A stretch of DNA of 64,000 nucleotides from Algorimicrobium algoritergicola (GCF_008086165.1 NZ_VSKL01000004.1:186001-250000), one strand, 5' to 3'; shown: positions 9,674-17,880, counted from the first letter of the stretch. Translations and numbers: made by a program. Notes: generated from the sequence alone by a model not told the origin.

Positions 9674-10723
9674 TTATTGTCCGAGCGTTATAAAATTACC
9701 AAAACCACTGGCTAAACTGGCTTGCAATACAAAGTTATTTCCAGATATATCATAAATATGCAGTCCATCACCATCCGTTACATAGGCATGATTATCGTGT
9801 AAGGCCACGCCGCTAGTTTTATTCAGAGATTTCAAATCTACCAATGATAAGGTTGCTAGATCATACATTCTAACTCCATCGTAACTGTTTTGTAAAGGGG
9901 CATTAGTACTAGCTTTCATGGTTACAAAAGCATGACCATTATGAATAGCAAAGGCCGTTGGATAACCTTCTAAAGACACTTCATTAATTAATATTAATGT
10001 GGCCGCATCAAATTGCTTTATTTTTTTATCAATTGTATTTGCTACAAAAAGATGAACGCCATCCGTTTCAACCCAGCTATGGTAGTGGCCAAAAGGTGAG
10101 TCGCTGTAAAAAGCCACATCAATATCTGTATTATTTAAAGTTCCAGTGGCTGTTGGAATACCTGGATTTGTAACATTATAACCATGCAAACCACTGGCCT
10201 GATCTATTACAAATAGTTCGTTTTGCACGTTTGTGAGACTCATGGCAGCTCCTCCCAAATTAACTTGAGAACTAAAGTTGAAATTAGCTAAATCTAATAC
10301 ATGCAATCCCCGAAAAATATCGGTTATATACCCCACATTATTTACTGTGTACATATCGCTTAACAAACTAAAAGCAAGCGAATTGTCCTTTGGAATTGTA
10401 AGCGAAACCGCTGGAGCTGTTGCAATACTAATATCTATTAAACTTAAATAAGGCGCCGTAGCATCGTACTGTGCTACATAGGCAACATTGGGCGATACAC
10501 TTACAAAATAGGATGTGTTTACTGAAATACTGCTCGCAAAAACGGGTGCTGTAGGCGTTGCAACATTTATAATTTTTAAATCGTTACCATCCGTTATATA
10601 CGCATATTGTGGCGTAATTGTACTTCCCGAAGGACTTGAGGAGCTATTATCGCTACAACCGAGTACCAGCGTGAGTAAAACTGTAACAGTTAGTAATGTT
10701 TTAGCTTTGATAGTAATTTTCAT
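9674..10723 (-). CDS. LVIVD-repeat beta-propeller lipoprotein
   Basis: A 349-residue surface or periplasmic lipoprotein. The signal peptide ends in a lipobox (LVLGC, Cys23) followed by a Ser-rich linker. The mature part consists of repeats with the pattern aYvtdg..L.i.nvs.P..p (for example YAYITDGNDLKIINV, GYITDIFRGLHVLDL, HAYVTDGDGLHIYDI), which is the LVIVD propeller signature. Such propellers usually bind partners and have no catalytic role. It is the first gene of the lipoprotein operon and reads toward the sensor kinase gene. A 400-base region without an intact gene lies upstream. Confidence 0.8.
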   Translation of the reverse strand: MKITIKAKTLLTVTVLLTLVLGCSDNSSSSPSGSTITPQYAYITDGNDLKIINVATPTAPVFASSISVNTSYFVSVSPNVAYVAQYDATAPYLSLIDISIATAPAVSLTIPKDNSLAFSLLSDMYTVNNVGYITDIFRGLHVLDLANFNFSSQVNLGGAAMSLTNVQNELFVIDQASGLHGYNVTNPGIPTATGTLNNTDIDVAFYSDSPFGHYHSWVETDGVHLFVANTIDKKIKQFDAATLILINEVSLEGYPTAFAIHNGHAFVTMKASTNAPLQNSYDGVRMYDLATLSLVDLKSLNKTSGVALHDNHAYVTDGDGLHIYDISGNNFVLQASLASGFGNFITLGQ

Positions 10724-10776
10724 GTATTTTATTTTAAAATAATTAGTTTCAATTTATAACATGTTTTCCCTTATAC

Positions 10777-10945
10777 TATAATTTGAAAACTGTTAGACTA
10801 TAATCATCCGATTTTAATGAATTTTTACAGATGAATTTTTTAAATAGTTCATCTATAATACCATCGCAATCATTATCAATACCATCCTCAATTTCAAGTT
10901 CCTAGGGATGAATATCTCCATTAGAACATATTACCTAGATTTTTC
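10777..10945 (-). pseudogene. Remnant of a MopE-type metal-binding repeat
   Basis: The 10724-11124 interval has no intact gene, but on the minus strand one frame reads NGDIHP, a TAG stop, then ELEIEDGIDNDCDGIIDE and about 25 further residues to a stop. The motif DGIDNDCDG.ID is the signature of the putative metal-binding (PF11617/MopE-like) repeat carried intact by the gene at 12434-13126. In-frame stops (plus-strand CTA at 10902-10904 and another upstream near 10934) and the absence of a start or signal peptide show this is a dead fragment. Nothing else is recognisable between 10946 and 11124 apart from AT-rich sequence. Confidence 0.6.
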
Positions 10946-11124
10946 CTGATTTTCAATACTCTTTTTGCTACAAAAATTAAGGTAAAGAGTAAGGTTTTTA
11001 AAATATTTTTTTTTACTGTTTAGTTAAACAAACATCGTTTTTGTATTAGCGAAAAACAATAGCTATTTAAACAAACGTGCATTTGTTGCAAGGAACTGTC
11101 CTTTGTATTTAACGAAAATAAATT

Positions 11125-12054
11125 TTAAAAATAAATATCAAATTTTTGAATAATTGCCATAAAATCCATTAAAAATGCGACTCCTATATGAATAATAATT
11201 CCGCCAATAATAGATTTACTGTGCAAAGAAATAATCCCTAAAAGATAACCGCCAAATATTGAGCCTATAATCTCTCCAGTAGGTTTTCCAACATGAAAAA
11301 AAACATATAATGCTACCATAGGTAAAATAGACTTTGAGCCCAAAATTTTAACCATACTTAAAACAAGAAATCCTCTAAAAAACCATTCTATAGAAATAAA
11401 ATCTAATAAATATGCAGGTTCATAAATAGCTAAAGCATTCATCTTATTTATGGTGTTACCTGTATAACCAATTGAAGGATATTGATTTAAAAAACTAGGT
11501 TGAAATGATGCAAAAATAATAACAGGAATTACAAATAGCAAGAGTAAAAAATATGGTTTCCCACTTAAATTTTTCGTTGAAAAACCATAAAAATTGGTGT
11601 TATATTTTTCAAAAAAATAATAGAAAAATAAAATTCCGAAGGAAAATATAATGGTACGCATTGCTCTTGTAGCAATTTTAATATAAAAAAAAGCTTTTTC
11701 AGGTGCAATATTTTCATAAATCCATTTGTAGTGTTCTAAAAATCCTAATCGTAAACTCACTAAAAGAATAGCAAATATGCTAGTAAACCAAAAACCACGC
11801 GATTTTATAAAGCTATAATCTGATTTTGTAAAAACTATTATTGCTATTGTAGCGTAATAAGCAAATCCAAAAAATAAAAAATAAGACACTACAAGTAATG
11901 GCGTATTTATAGTATGACTTAAAAAATTTACAGCAAAATCTGTAACATGATTTATAGAGATAAAAACACTTAAAAACAATATAAAAATCAGGTATGTAGA
12001 GGTCTTATAATCTTCTTTTAGATGTGTTCTTATATATTTTACTATGGTTTTCAT
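11125..12054 (-). CDS. CPBP-family (Abi/Rce1-like) membrane protein with altered active site
   Basis: A 309-residue polytopic protein with about eight hydrophobic helices. The C-terminal third resembles CPBP/CAAX intramembrane endopeptidases: IEWFFRGF (222-229) corresponds to motif EExxxR, FFH at 252-254 to FxxxH, and His289 to HxxxN. The first glutamate of EExxxR, which is catalytic in the Rce1 family, is Ile222 here. The usual Phe of motif two is Tyr250, and the Asn of motif four is Ala293. It may therefore lack protease activity or be a diverged branch. The gene is noticeably AT-rich and sits between two stretches of MopE-repeat and sensor-kinase debris, so it may have been inserted there. 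Confidence 0.65.
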   Translation of the reverse strand: MKTIVKYIRTHLKEDYKTSTYLIFILFLSVFISINHVTDFAVNFLSHTINTPLLVVSYFLFFGFAYYATIAIIVFTKSDYSFIKSRGFWFTSIFAILLVSLRLGFLEHYKWIYENIAPEKAFFYIKIATRAMRTIIFSFGILFFYYFFEKYNTNFYGFSTKNLSGKPYFLLLLFVIPVIIFASFQPSFLNQYPSIGYTGNTINKMNALAIYEPAYLLDFISIEWFFRGFLVLSMVKILGSKSILPMVALYVFFHVGKPTGEIIGSIFGGYLLGIISLHSKSIIGGIIIHIGVAFLMDFMAIIQKFDIYF

Positions 12055-12084
12055 TCTTAAATAGATTTAAAAAATTATTAGTTT

Positions 12085-12392
12085 TATAAATTTTCATCTA
12101 TCATGATATTACAAGTATTATCCATACCGTTTTTTACTTCAATTGCATAAGTTTGTATTAGTATCATCACCTATTGCATTTTCATAAATTTCATAGATGT
12201 CTGTACCTTCATTTCGACTATTGTCTATTCCATTACTTTTAATTTTATTCGCTTATGGAATAAGAGTTTTGTAATCATCTTATAATCACAGATTCTGTTC
12301 ATGTTGTTGCTTGGTAAACCAGTACCTATAAAATAATTGGTAATTTATTGGGCAATAGAAAAACTCCATATCAATAGTAAATAAATTGTGAT
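12085..12392 (-). pseudogene. Composite remnant: sensor-kinase N-terminus followed by MopE repeats
   Basis: On the minus strand, 12392 to 12291 encodes a signal-peptide end and first propeller strand: SFSIAQ, a stop, then ITNYFIGTGLPSN. This aligns position by position with AYAQQFTNYSTKDGLPSN of the kinase at 5453-8398. From 12279 on, another frame reads DDYKTLIP, a stop, ANKIKSNGIDNSRNEGTD, DDTNTN. After one further frameshift it reads EVKNGMDNTCNIMIDE and a stop. These match the DCDDxNxxIxP...GIDxxCDGxID repeat of the gene at 12434. At least two stops and two frame changes make it non-functional. No other gene is visible in the 12055-12433 gap. Confidence 0.6.
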
Positions 12393-12402
12393 ATGGAGTT
12401 TT
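12360..12402 (-). terminator. Hairpin terminator after the MopE-like gene
   Basis: A perfect 14-base inverted repeat (AAAACTCCATATCA at 12360-12373 and its complement at 12389-12402) with a 15-base loop. Read on the minus strand it ends in GGAGTTTTTC, and it lies 32 bases after the MopE-like stop. A factor-independent terminator is the likely role. The left arm also overlaps the kinase remnant. Confidence 0.6.
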
Positions 12403-12433
12403 AAAGGTTTCAAAGTCTAGTTTGTGCTATTTT

Positions 12434-13126
12434 CTAGGTATTATCTTCACCATCACAATTACTGTCTATCCCATCATTTAAGAATTCTCTAGTATATGGG
12501 TGAATATTAGCATTAGTATCATCACAATCTAAATTATTATTTACACCTGCTGCTGGTGGAGGCAAAGCACTACCTGCTCCATAACCATCGCCATCTTCGT
12601 CTGTGTAATATTCTACGATGTCTATATCTCCATCACAGTTATCGTCTATTCCATTACCTACAATTTCATCGGCTAATGGATTTATAGCTGCATCATCATC
12701 ATTACAGTCTCCTGCATAATATGAATATCCGCTAGGTATACTTTCATCTACCAGTAATTCTAAAACTTCTGTTTCTTTCCCAAAACCATCTCCATCTGCA
12801 TCTACAAATAAAGTGATAGATATGTAACCATTACAATCCTCATCAACTCCATTATCAAGAATTTCTGTTGCTCCTGGATATACAGTTGCATCGTTGTCAT
12901 TACAATCGGTGTTATCCATGACGTAATTTGCAGGAACGTAACTAGTTGCGTAAGAAGTAGGAGATTCAGATGCATCGCCATAGCCATCTTGATCTATGTC
13001 TGGCCAATAATTTTGGAAATCTTGAGGTGGACTACTTATACCATCCCCACATCCTGAACCTATTATAAATACTGCTGTTACTAATAGTAGACCAGGTAAA
13101 ATTGTTTTTAAAAATCGTTTTTTCAT
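12434..13126 (-). CDS. MopE-like lipoprotein with three putative metal-binding repeats
   Basis: A 230-residue lipoprotein with a signal peptide and lipobox (GSGC, Cys26). The mature part has three units. Each has an Asp-rich loop (DIDQDGYGD near 43, DADGDGFG near 109, DEDGDGYG near 176) followed by DCND/DCDD (74, 140, 200) and then a GxDxxCxG motif (93-100, 158-165, 218-225). This is the PF11617 'putative metal-binding motif', found in MopE, the copper-repressed surface protein of Methylococcus. Binding of calcium or copper here is inference. The start lies 4 bases after the stop of the Lgt-like gene, so they form an operon. Related dead repeats lie at 12085-12279 and 10777-10945. Confidence 0.85.
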   Translation of the reverse strand: MKKRFLKTILPGLLLVTAVFIIGSGCGDGISSPPQDFQNYWPDIDQDGYGDASESPTSYATSYVPANYVMDNTDCNDNDATVYPGATEILDNGVDEDCNGYISITLFVDADGDGFGKETEVLELLVDESIPSGYSYYAGDCNDDDAAINPLADEIVGNGIDDNCDGDIDIVEYYTDEDGDGYGAGSALPPPAAGVNNNLDCDDTNANIHPYTREFLNDGIDSNCDGEDNT

Positions 13127-13130
13127 AATG

Positions 13131-13931
13131 TTAAGTATTAAGTGTGTTAATATTAATTTGTTTATAGAATTTATAATAGAAATAAGCGGATACAGAAATA
13201 AGGCAAAGCGCTATGAATTGGGAATGAGATAGTAAGTTATCTATAATATAGCCGCGTTCATCGCCTCGAAAAAGCTCTAAAATTCCTCTTCCAAAAGCAT
13301 ATAACATTAAATAGATTAGGAATACCTGACCTTTAAATTGTTGATGCTTTTTAACAAGTAACAGTATTAACATAATAGTAAATATCATACTGCTCTCATA
13401 CAATTGCGTTGGGTGAACTGCCATATTTTGTGCTGTTGGAAAAACCAATCCGAATCCACTTTCTGTTGGAGAACCATAGCAACATCCTGCCGCAAAACAG
13501 CCTAGTCGTCCAATAGCATGTACAATAGTTGTTGTTATTGCAAAAATATCTAGCATGGGCAAAACTGGTATTTTATGCCTTTTTAAATACCAGATGATAT
13601 AAGGGATGATTACGACAAATGAACCATAAAACACAAAGCCGCCTGAAAAGTTATCAGACATTAAGCTTGGATTTTGAAGATATAGCAATGGGTCTTGTAG
13701 GTAATAAAATAGTTTACCTCCCACAAAACCAGCAATAAAAATGCAATAGAAAAATGTGTTTGATAGATTGTTGATTCCCAATTCCTTTTTTGCACGCCAT
13801 CTTGTATAAATTGCAGCCACCAATGTTCCTAGTGCAATTAAGGCCGCATAAGAGTATATAGTGATTTCCTGTATTCCAAGAATACGTGATAGAAAATCGG
13901 GTAGTGAAAAGCTAAAAAGTTCTGTAAACAT
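13131..13931 (-). CDS. Prolipoprotein diacylglyceryl transferase-like membrane protein
   Basis: A 266-residue polytopic protein with about seven hydrophobic helices and the general plan of Lgt, which attaches diacylglycerol to prolipoprotein cysteines. Lgt-like features are HAIGRLGCFAAGCCYG (138-153), HPTQLYE (173-179) and a C-terminal GRGILELFRGDERG segment. It differs from canonical Lgt in two ways. The HGGL motif, whose His is essential in E. coli Lgt, is SGGF at 96-99. The GRxGNFxNxE signature is replaced by the Cys-containing version. It is therefore likely a paralogue with its own role. It lies between a T9SS-exported protein (5-base gap) and a MopE lipoprotein (4-base gap), so a dedicated partner is plausible. 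Confidence 0.75.
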   Translation of the reverse strand: MFTELFSFSLPDFLSRILGIQEITIYSYAALIALGTLVAAIYTRWRAKKELGINNLSNTFFYCIFIAGFVGGKLFYYLQDPLLYLQNPSLMSDNFSGGFVFYGSFVVIIPYIIWYLKRHKIPVLPMLDIFAITTTIVHAIGRLGCFAAGCCYGSPTESGFGLVFPTAQNMAVHPTQLYESSMIFTIMLILLLVKKHQQFKGQVFLIYLMLYAFGRGILELFRGDERGYIIDNLLSHSQFIALCLISVSAYFYYKFYKQININTLNT

Positions 13932-13936
13932 CGAAA

Positions 13937-15829
13937 CTATTGTTTAATTATTTTTTTGGTTGAAATACCTTGCCTAGTTTCTACTTGTAAAAAGTATAAT
14001 CCGTTGGATAGGTTTGAAATATTTAAAGAATTTGCACCTGATTGAAGTTTCCCTTGTTTAATAACTTGACCGTTTAAAGTGATTAAACTATAATGTGCTT
14101 CATTTTTAATAGAAATTGTAAATTGATTATTTACGGGATTGGGGTATATATCAATTGAGTTTTCAATGTTATTAGCATCTTCCAAAGAAAGCGTTGCATC
14201 TATTTGTGTCGTTGCCGTATTTGTTATAATCGGTAAATTATAATCGAAATAAATATCTGCTGAACATTCTACAATATCTCCAATTACAAAACCAGATACA
14301 GTTTTAGCTTTAAAAACCACAAAACCATGACTGTTAGGTTCATCTGAAGTACTATCTGCTAGATTAATATTATCAAATTTAAAATTTACTTGATCCCCAT
14401 TTATAGACGTAACATAACTATGCGATGCATAAATTGGCATAAACGTAGACCAATCTATATCTGCATCTAAAACCGTGTTTACATTAATATTGATGGCAGA
14501 AGCTGTACCTGTATTCTGAAAACGAATTCTAAAGTATAAATCATCTAAAGCTTGCGAGGCTGAAATTAATGGTCCTTGTAATACAACGGCGTCGTTAGGA
14601 TCATAGGATCCAATTGTTATTTGTTGTAAAATAAACGTGTTATTTGCTGAATTTGCATCACTGCTTGGACTTATAGCCGCATCAAACAATAATACATCTC
14701 CATTAGTTACTGTTGGAGGTGTATTAATATTAAAGAATACATGAATAACTCTAGTTTCAAATGGCAATAAATTTGAATAATTCCAAGACAATGAGTTTGA
14801 GGTGGAAGTATCTTCAATTGGAGCTGAAGATAAATGATTTACTGTAGTATTATCAAAAGACAAATCAACAGAGCCTGAAGCTGCAGTGTCTCCATTATTA
14901 GTATAAACGATACTATATCCACTATTAAATCCTGGTCTTGCATCTGTAGTTGGCACAATTACAACTTCTACATCTGCGCCTGAAAGGTTGGATGTAATAC
15001 AAAAATCCTGATTTGAAACCGCTTGACTTGTAGTGAATGTATTAGAATAATTAGCAGGATTAGATGTTATTACGGCATTGGAAATTTCAGTTGTAACAGT
15101 TCCTGCTTCATCAAAAAGAAACCCATAATTACCTAAAGTATTTGTATTAGAAAAATATACATTACCACTAGTAGAAGCCGTGCTTTTAACTTGAATATTT
15201 TCCGGCGTATATGTTGAAGTGGCACAGTTATCTGCGTTATCATCATAACTTACCTTTCCATATATGCCATGTGGCGAATTATCTTTATATAAGTTAATTG
15301 ATCCAAAGTTATAGGTCGTATCGTAATTGTTAGAATCTAAATTTCCTATTGTTCCGGATAATTCTAAATAATAATTTCCTGTTGTATCGATTAAAAAAGG
15401 AGAGCTTTCGCAAAAATCCATTTGTCCAGGACCTCCAAAATACGCAGTGCAATCTAAATTAAACGTTTGCACTACAGCACCTGAGGCGTTTTTTAAAACC
15501 ACACTAGACAAAGTCCCCATTTGACTTGCACCCATCATAGCATCAAAATAATAATAACCGTATTCTGTAAAGAAAACATAGTTTTCATTTGCGAATAATG
15601 GAAATAATGATGATTGAATTACAAATGGCTCCTCATTAAAAGTGGCATTCTCTAATGCCAAAACACCACTTGTATAGGATGTGTTAGAGTTAGACATACT
15701 AACGTTATTTCCAGTTAGCGTCCAACCATTTAAATCGGTGGCAAAATCAAAATTTGGAATATTAATATTTTGAGCCTTAATGAAATATAGATTGCAAATT
15801 AATGCAAGAAAAAGTAATTTTATTTTCAT
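13937..15829 (-). CDS. T9SS-exported protein with type A C-terminal sorting domain
   Basis: A 630-residue protein with a signal peptide (cleavage near residue 19, FIKAQ) and a beta-sandwich, Asn/Thr/Ser-rich body. A conserved-repeat type domain (YDPNDAVVLQGP to SADIYFDYNLP), common just before sorting domains, comes next. The C-terminal sorting domain (about 556-630) has IYPNPVNNQFTI and ends in TKKIIKQ. It should cross the outer membrane by the type IX system and be attached to the surface or released. No catalytic motif is visible. The first part (about 20-180) resembles a carbohydrate-binding-type jelly roll. It appears to be the first gene of the operon with the Lgt-like and MopE-like genes. 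Confidence 0.85.
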   Translation of the reverse strand: MKIKLLFLALICNLYFIKAQNINIPNFDFATDLNGWTLTGNNVSMSNSNTSYTSGVLALENATFNEEPFVIQSSLFPLFANENYVFFTEYGYYYFDAMMGASQMGTLSSVVLKNASGAVVQTFNLDCTAYFGGPGQMDFCESSPFLIDTTGNYYLELSGTIGNLDSNNYDTTYNFGSINLYKDNSPHGIYGKVSYDDNADNCATSTYTPENIQVKSTASTSGNVYFSNTNTLGNYGFLFDEAGTVTTEISNAVITSNPANYSNTFTTSQAVSNQDFCITSNLSGADVEVVIVPTTDARPGFNSGYSIVYTNNGDTAASGSVDLSFDNTTVNHLSSAPIEDTSTSNSLSWNYSNLLPFETRVIHVFFNINTPPTVTNGDVLLFDAAISPSSDANSANNTFILQQITIGSYDPNDAVVLQGPLISASQALDDLYFRIRFQNTGTASAININVNTVLDADIDWSTFMPIYASHSYVTSINGDQVNFKFDNINLADSTSDEPNSHGFVVFKAKTVSGFVIGDIVECSADIYFDYNLPIITNTATTQIDATLSLEDANNIENSIDIYPNPVNNQFTISIKNEAHYSLITLNGQVIKQGKLQSGANSLNISNLSNGLYFLQVETRQGISTKKIIKQ

Positions 15830-15844
15830 GATAAGTAGGTTGAA

Positions 15845-15885
15845 AAAATCGCCAGCAAAAAAAATGAATTTCTACTGACGATTTT
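15845..15885 (-). promoter_or_regulatory. Hairpin in the leader of the T9SS-protein operon
   Basis: AAAATCGCCAG (15845-15855) can pair with CTGACGATTTT (15875-15885) with one wobble, 16 bases upstream of the T9SS gene's ATG. It could be a leader attenuator or only a chance stem. No riboswitch class is recognised. Confidence 0.3.
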
Positions 15886-16004
15886 GGGGTTTATCGATTA
15901 ATAGCTCATGCAAAATAAGCTGTAATACAAAGACTACAAATCCCTATGAAAGGAAGTAGCCTTTCCATCCAAGGAACGTTAGCTTTCATTCTACGAAGTG
16001 AATA

Positions 16005-16036
16005 TTTGTGCTATAATAAAAAACGACTTATGTTTG
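16005..16036 (+). promoter_or_regulatory. Bacteroidota-type promoter for the gene at 16057
   Basis: TTTG at 16005-16008, a 20-base spacer and TATGTTTG at 16029-16036 fit the TTTG / TAnnTTTG housekeeping pattern of this phylum. Predicted transcription starts near 16043, 14 bases before the ATG. Confidence 0.65.
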
Positions 16037-16056
16037 TGTTCTCATAAATCAGAACC

Positions 16057-16575
16057 ATGGAAGGACAAATAATAAACCTATTAATGTTTACAATTCCAGC
16101 AATTATTACTGGATTAATTGCTTATTACTTTTTTAAAGAACATACAAAGAATGAAGACGGCAGACGCCGGTTTTTACTGCATAAAGACATGCAAACAAAC
16201 AGCATGCCTATTCGTTTGCAGGCTTATGAGCGTATGGCACTTTTTCTAGAACGTATTACGCCTTCAAAATTACTGATTCGTGTAGCCCCACTTTCTGCTA
16301 ATAAGGAAGATTACGAGTCTTTATTAATTCAAAGTATAGAGCAAGAATTTGAACACAACCTATCCCAGCAAATATATTTGACGGACGATTGCTGGAATAT
16401 TATTACAGCTGCCAAAAATGCAACCATGCAACTTATTAGAAAAGCCGCGTTGTTAGAAAAAACAGATACTGCTAATAAACTACGCGAAGTAGTCCTGACG
16501 GAAATGATGGAAAAGCGTGCGCCTAGTGATGCCGCTTTATCATTTATTAAACAAGAAGTTGGCGAAATGTGGTAG
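16057..16575 (+). CDS. Conserved flavobacterial membrane protein, unknown function (possibly DUF7935)
   Basis: A 172-residue protein with one N-terminal transmembrane helix (about 5-26, LLMFTIPAIITGLIAYYFF) and a soluble, mainly helical domain. Conserved-looking phrases are RLQAYERMALFLERI and EFEHNLSQQIY followed by CWN. I recall this as a family of unknown function in Flavobacteriia, possibly DUF7935, but cannot confirm the number. It has its own promoter and is followed by a trio of unrelated-looking membrane proteins. Confidence 0.75.
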   Translation: MEGQIINLLMFTIPAIITGLIAYYFFKEHTKNEDGRRRFLLHKDMQTNSMPIRLQAYERMALFLERITPSKLLIRVAPLSANKEDYESLLIQSIEQEFEHNLSQQIYLTDDCWNIITAAKNATMQLIRKAALLEKTDTANKLREVVLTEMMEKRAPSDAALSFIKQEVGEMW

Positions 16576-16618
16576 GTTTTAATTATGTTAGGTGATCTAA
16601 AAAATTTGAAAAATAGAA

Positions 16619-17272
16619 ATGAATTTTGACGAAAAATTTAAAGCTTATACTTGGAAAAATTGGATGCATTTACATTGGATTATAAACCCAGGTCTTGTAA
16701 TTAACGAATTATTTTTGGGGCAAAGAGTTCCTAAAATAACGTTAATTGACAAAACTACTGATAAACCAAAATACGAGAGATTATTTATTCCTTGTCCACA
16801 TTGTGAAACTATTCACGATGCGAGAACTTGGTCAACAACAAATGGAACGGCTTTTAAAAATTGGTTCGGTTTATTCTGTCCGAAGTGTAATCAAATTATT
16901 CCTTGTTTAACTAATATATTTACCTATATAATTTTAGCCATAACGTACCCAATCTGGAATTGGTTCCAAAAAAAGTTAAAAAATAAATGGCTGGAAAAGC
17001 AACCTAAAAGATTTATTAATCTTGATTTAACTAATCAACCTAATCCTTTTGAAGGAAATGGGTGGATTAAACAAGGTTTAAGTTGGGGACTATTTATGTT
17101 TGTATTTATGACTTTTATTCTCCACTTAATCCAAGGAGAAAAAATTACTTTATGGAGTGTTTTAATTGGAGTGCCAATATGGACTATTGGAGGCATGGGA
17201 TTTGGCTATACAATGAAATCATTAATGGGAAAACCGAAAAGAAATAAAAATAATTTTGGTAATAGTTTATAA
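16619..17272 (+). CDS. Membrane protein with a zinc-ribbon-like pair of CxxC motifs
   Basis: A 217-residue protein of unknown function. Two CxxC pairs (Cys59/Cys62 in CPHC and Cys87/Cys90 in CPKC) could bind zinc. Three hydrophobic helices follow (about 96-117, 158-177 and 181-202). No family is recognised. It lies 43 bases after the preceding gene and may be expressed with it. Confidence 0.65.
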   Translation: MNFDEKFKAYTWKNWMHLHWIINPGLVINELFLGQRVPKITLIDKTTDKPKYERLFIPCPHCETIHDARTWSTTNGTAFKNWFGLFCPKCNQIIPCLTNIFTYIILAITYPIWNWFQKKLKNKWLEKQPKRFINLDLTNQPNPFEGNGWIKQGLSWGLFMFVFMTFILHLIQGEKITLWSVLIGVPIWTIGGMGFGYTMKSLMGKPKRNKNNFGNSL

Positions 17273-17395
17273 CTGCAATATAAACATGTAATTAACGGTT
17301 ATAAAAGACCTTTCTTTTGAAACTGGAAAAATAAGTTCATTCGAAATCATATTTACATTATTATCGCTTAAATTGCAATATCAAACTAACAGAAA

Positions 17396-17872
17396 ATGAT
17401 TGACAAATTACTAAACACTAAAAAAATAAATTACACTTCAAGCTTGAAGGTTGATAATTTAAAACAAAAAATAGAAGAACTTTTTAATCAAAGTACGTCT
17501 ACATTTGTTGGAAATTTTACCAATCAAAATGAATTTTCTGCTTATGATAAATGGTCGGTTATAGCCTGGTACGTACCGAATTTTAAAAGGAAGTCAGCTT
17601 ATTTAAAAGGCGAAATCTTAAAGTCAGGAAAAGGAACGGTGTTAAATTTAAACATGAAACCAAATACCATGTTGTCCGTTGGCCCTATCCTTTCTGTATT
17701 ATTTGGAATAATTCTCATAATAGCAACTGGATTGAATACAGGCAATTCCCGTTTCTTATTTATTGGCTTGTTCTTTATTTTAGTAGGCATTTTATATTAC
17801 GCGTTTGGCATATATTCAAGAAATAGACTGCGAAACAATTTTGAGAAAAATTTGGGCTTACAAAAGGTTTAA
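17396..17872 (+). CDS. Hypothetical two-helix membrane protein
   Basis: A 158-residue protein of unknown function. The first 85 residues are soluble and mixed alpha/beta (KINYTSSLKVDNLKQKIEELF). Two transmembrane helices follow (about 92-113 and 119-140) and a short basic tail. The next gene starts 8 bases later, so the two are probably co-expressed. Confidence 0.6.
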   Translation: MIDKLLNTKKINYTSSLKVDNLKQKIEELFNQSTSTFVGNFTNQNEFSAYDKWSVIAWYVPNFKRKSAYLKGEILKSGKGTVLNLNMKPNTMLSVGPILSVLFGIILIIATGLNTGNSRFLFIGLFFILVGILYYAFGIYSRNRLRNNFEKNLGLQKV

Positions 17873-17880
17873 CTAGAAAA

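Noticed and set aside
12802-12987. Overlapping frame inside the MopE-like gene
   Set aside because: A shadow of Asp- and Asn-rich codons in the real gene. No start context or family.
12434-13126. MopE-like repeats considered as calcium-binding thrombospondin type 3 repeats
   Set aside because: The DxDxDG loops are similar, but the GxDxxCxG unit with DCDD is specific to the PF11617-type motif.
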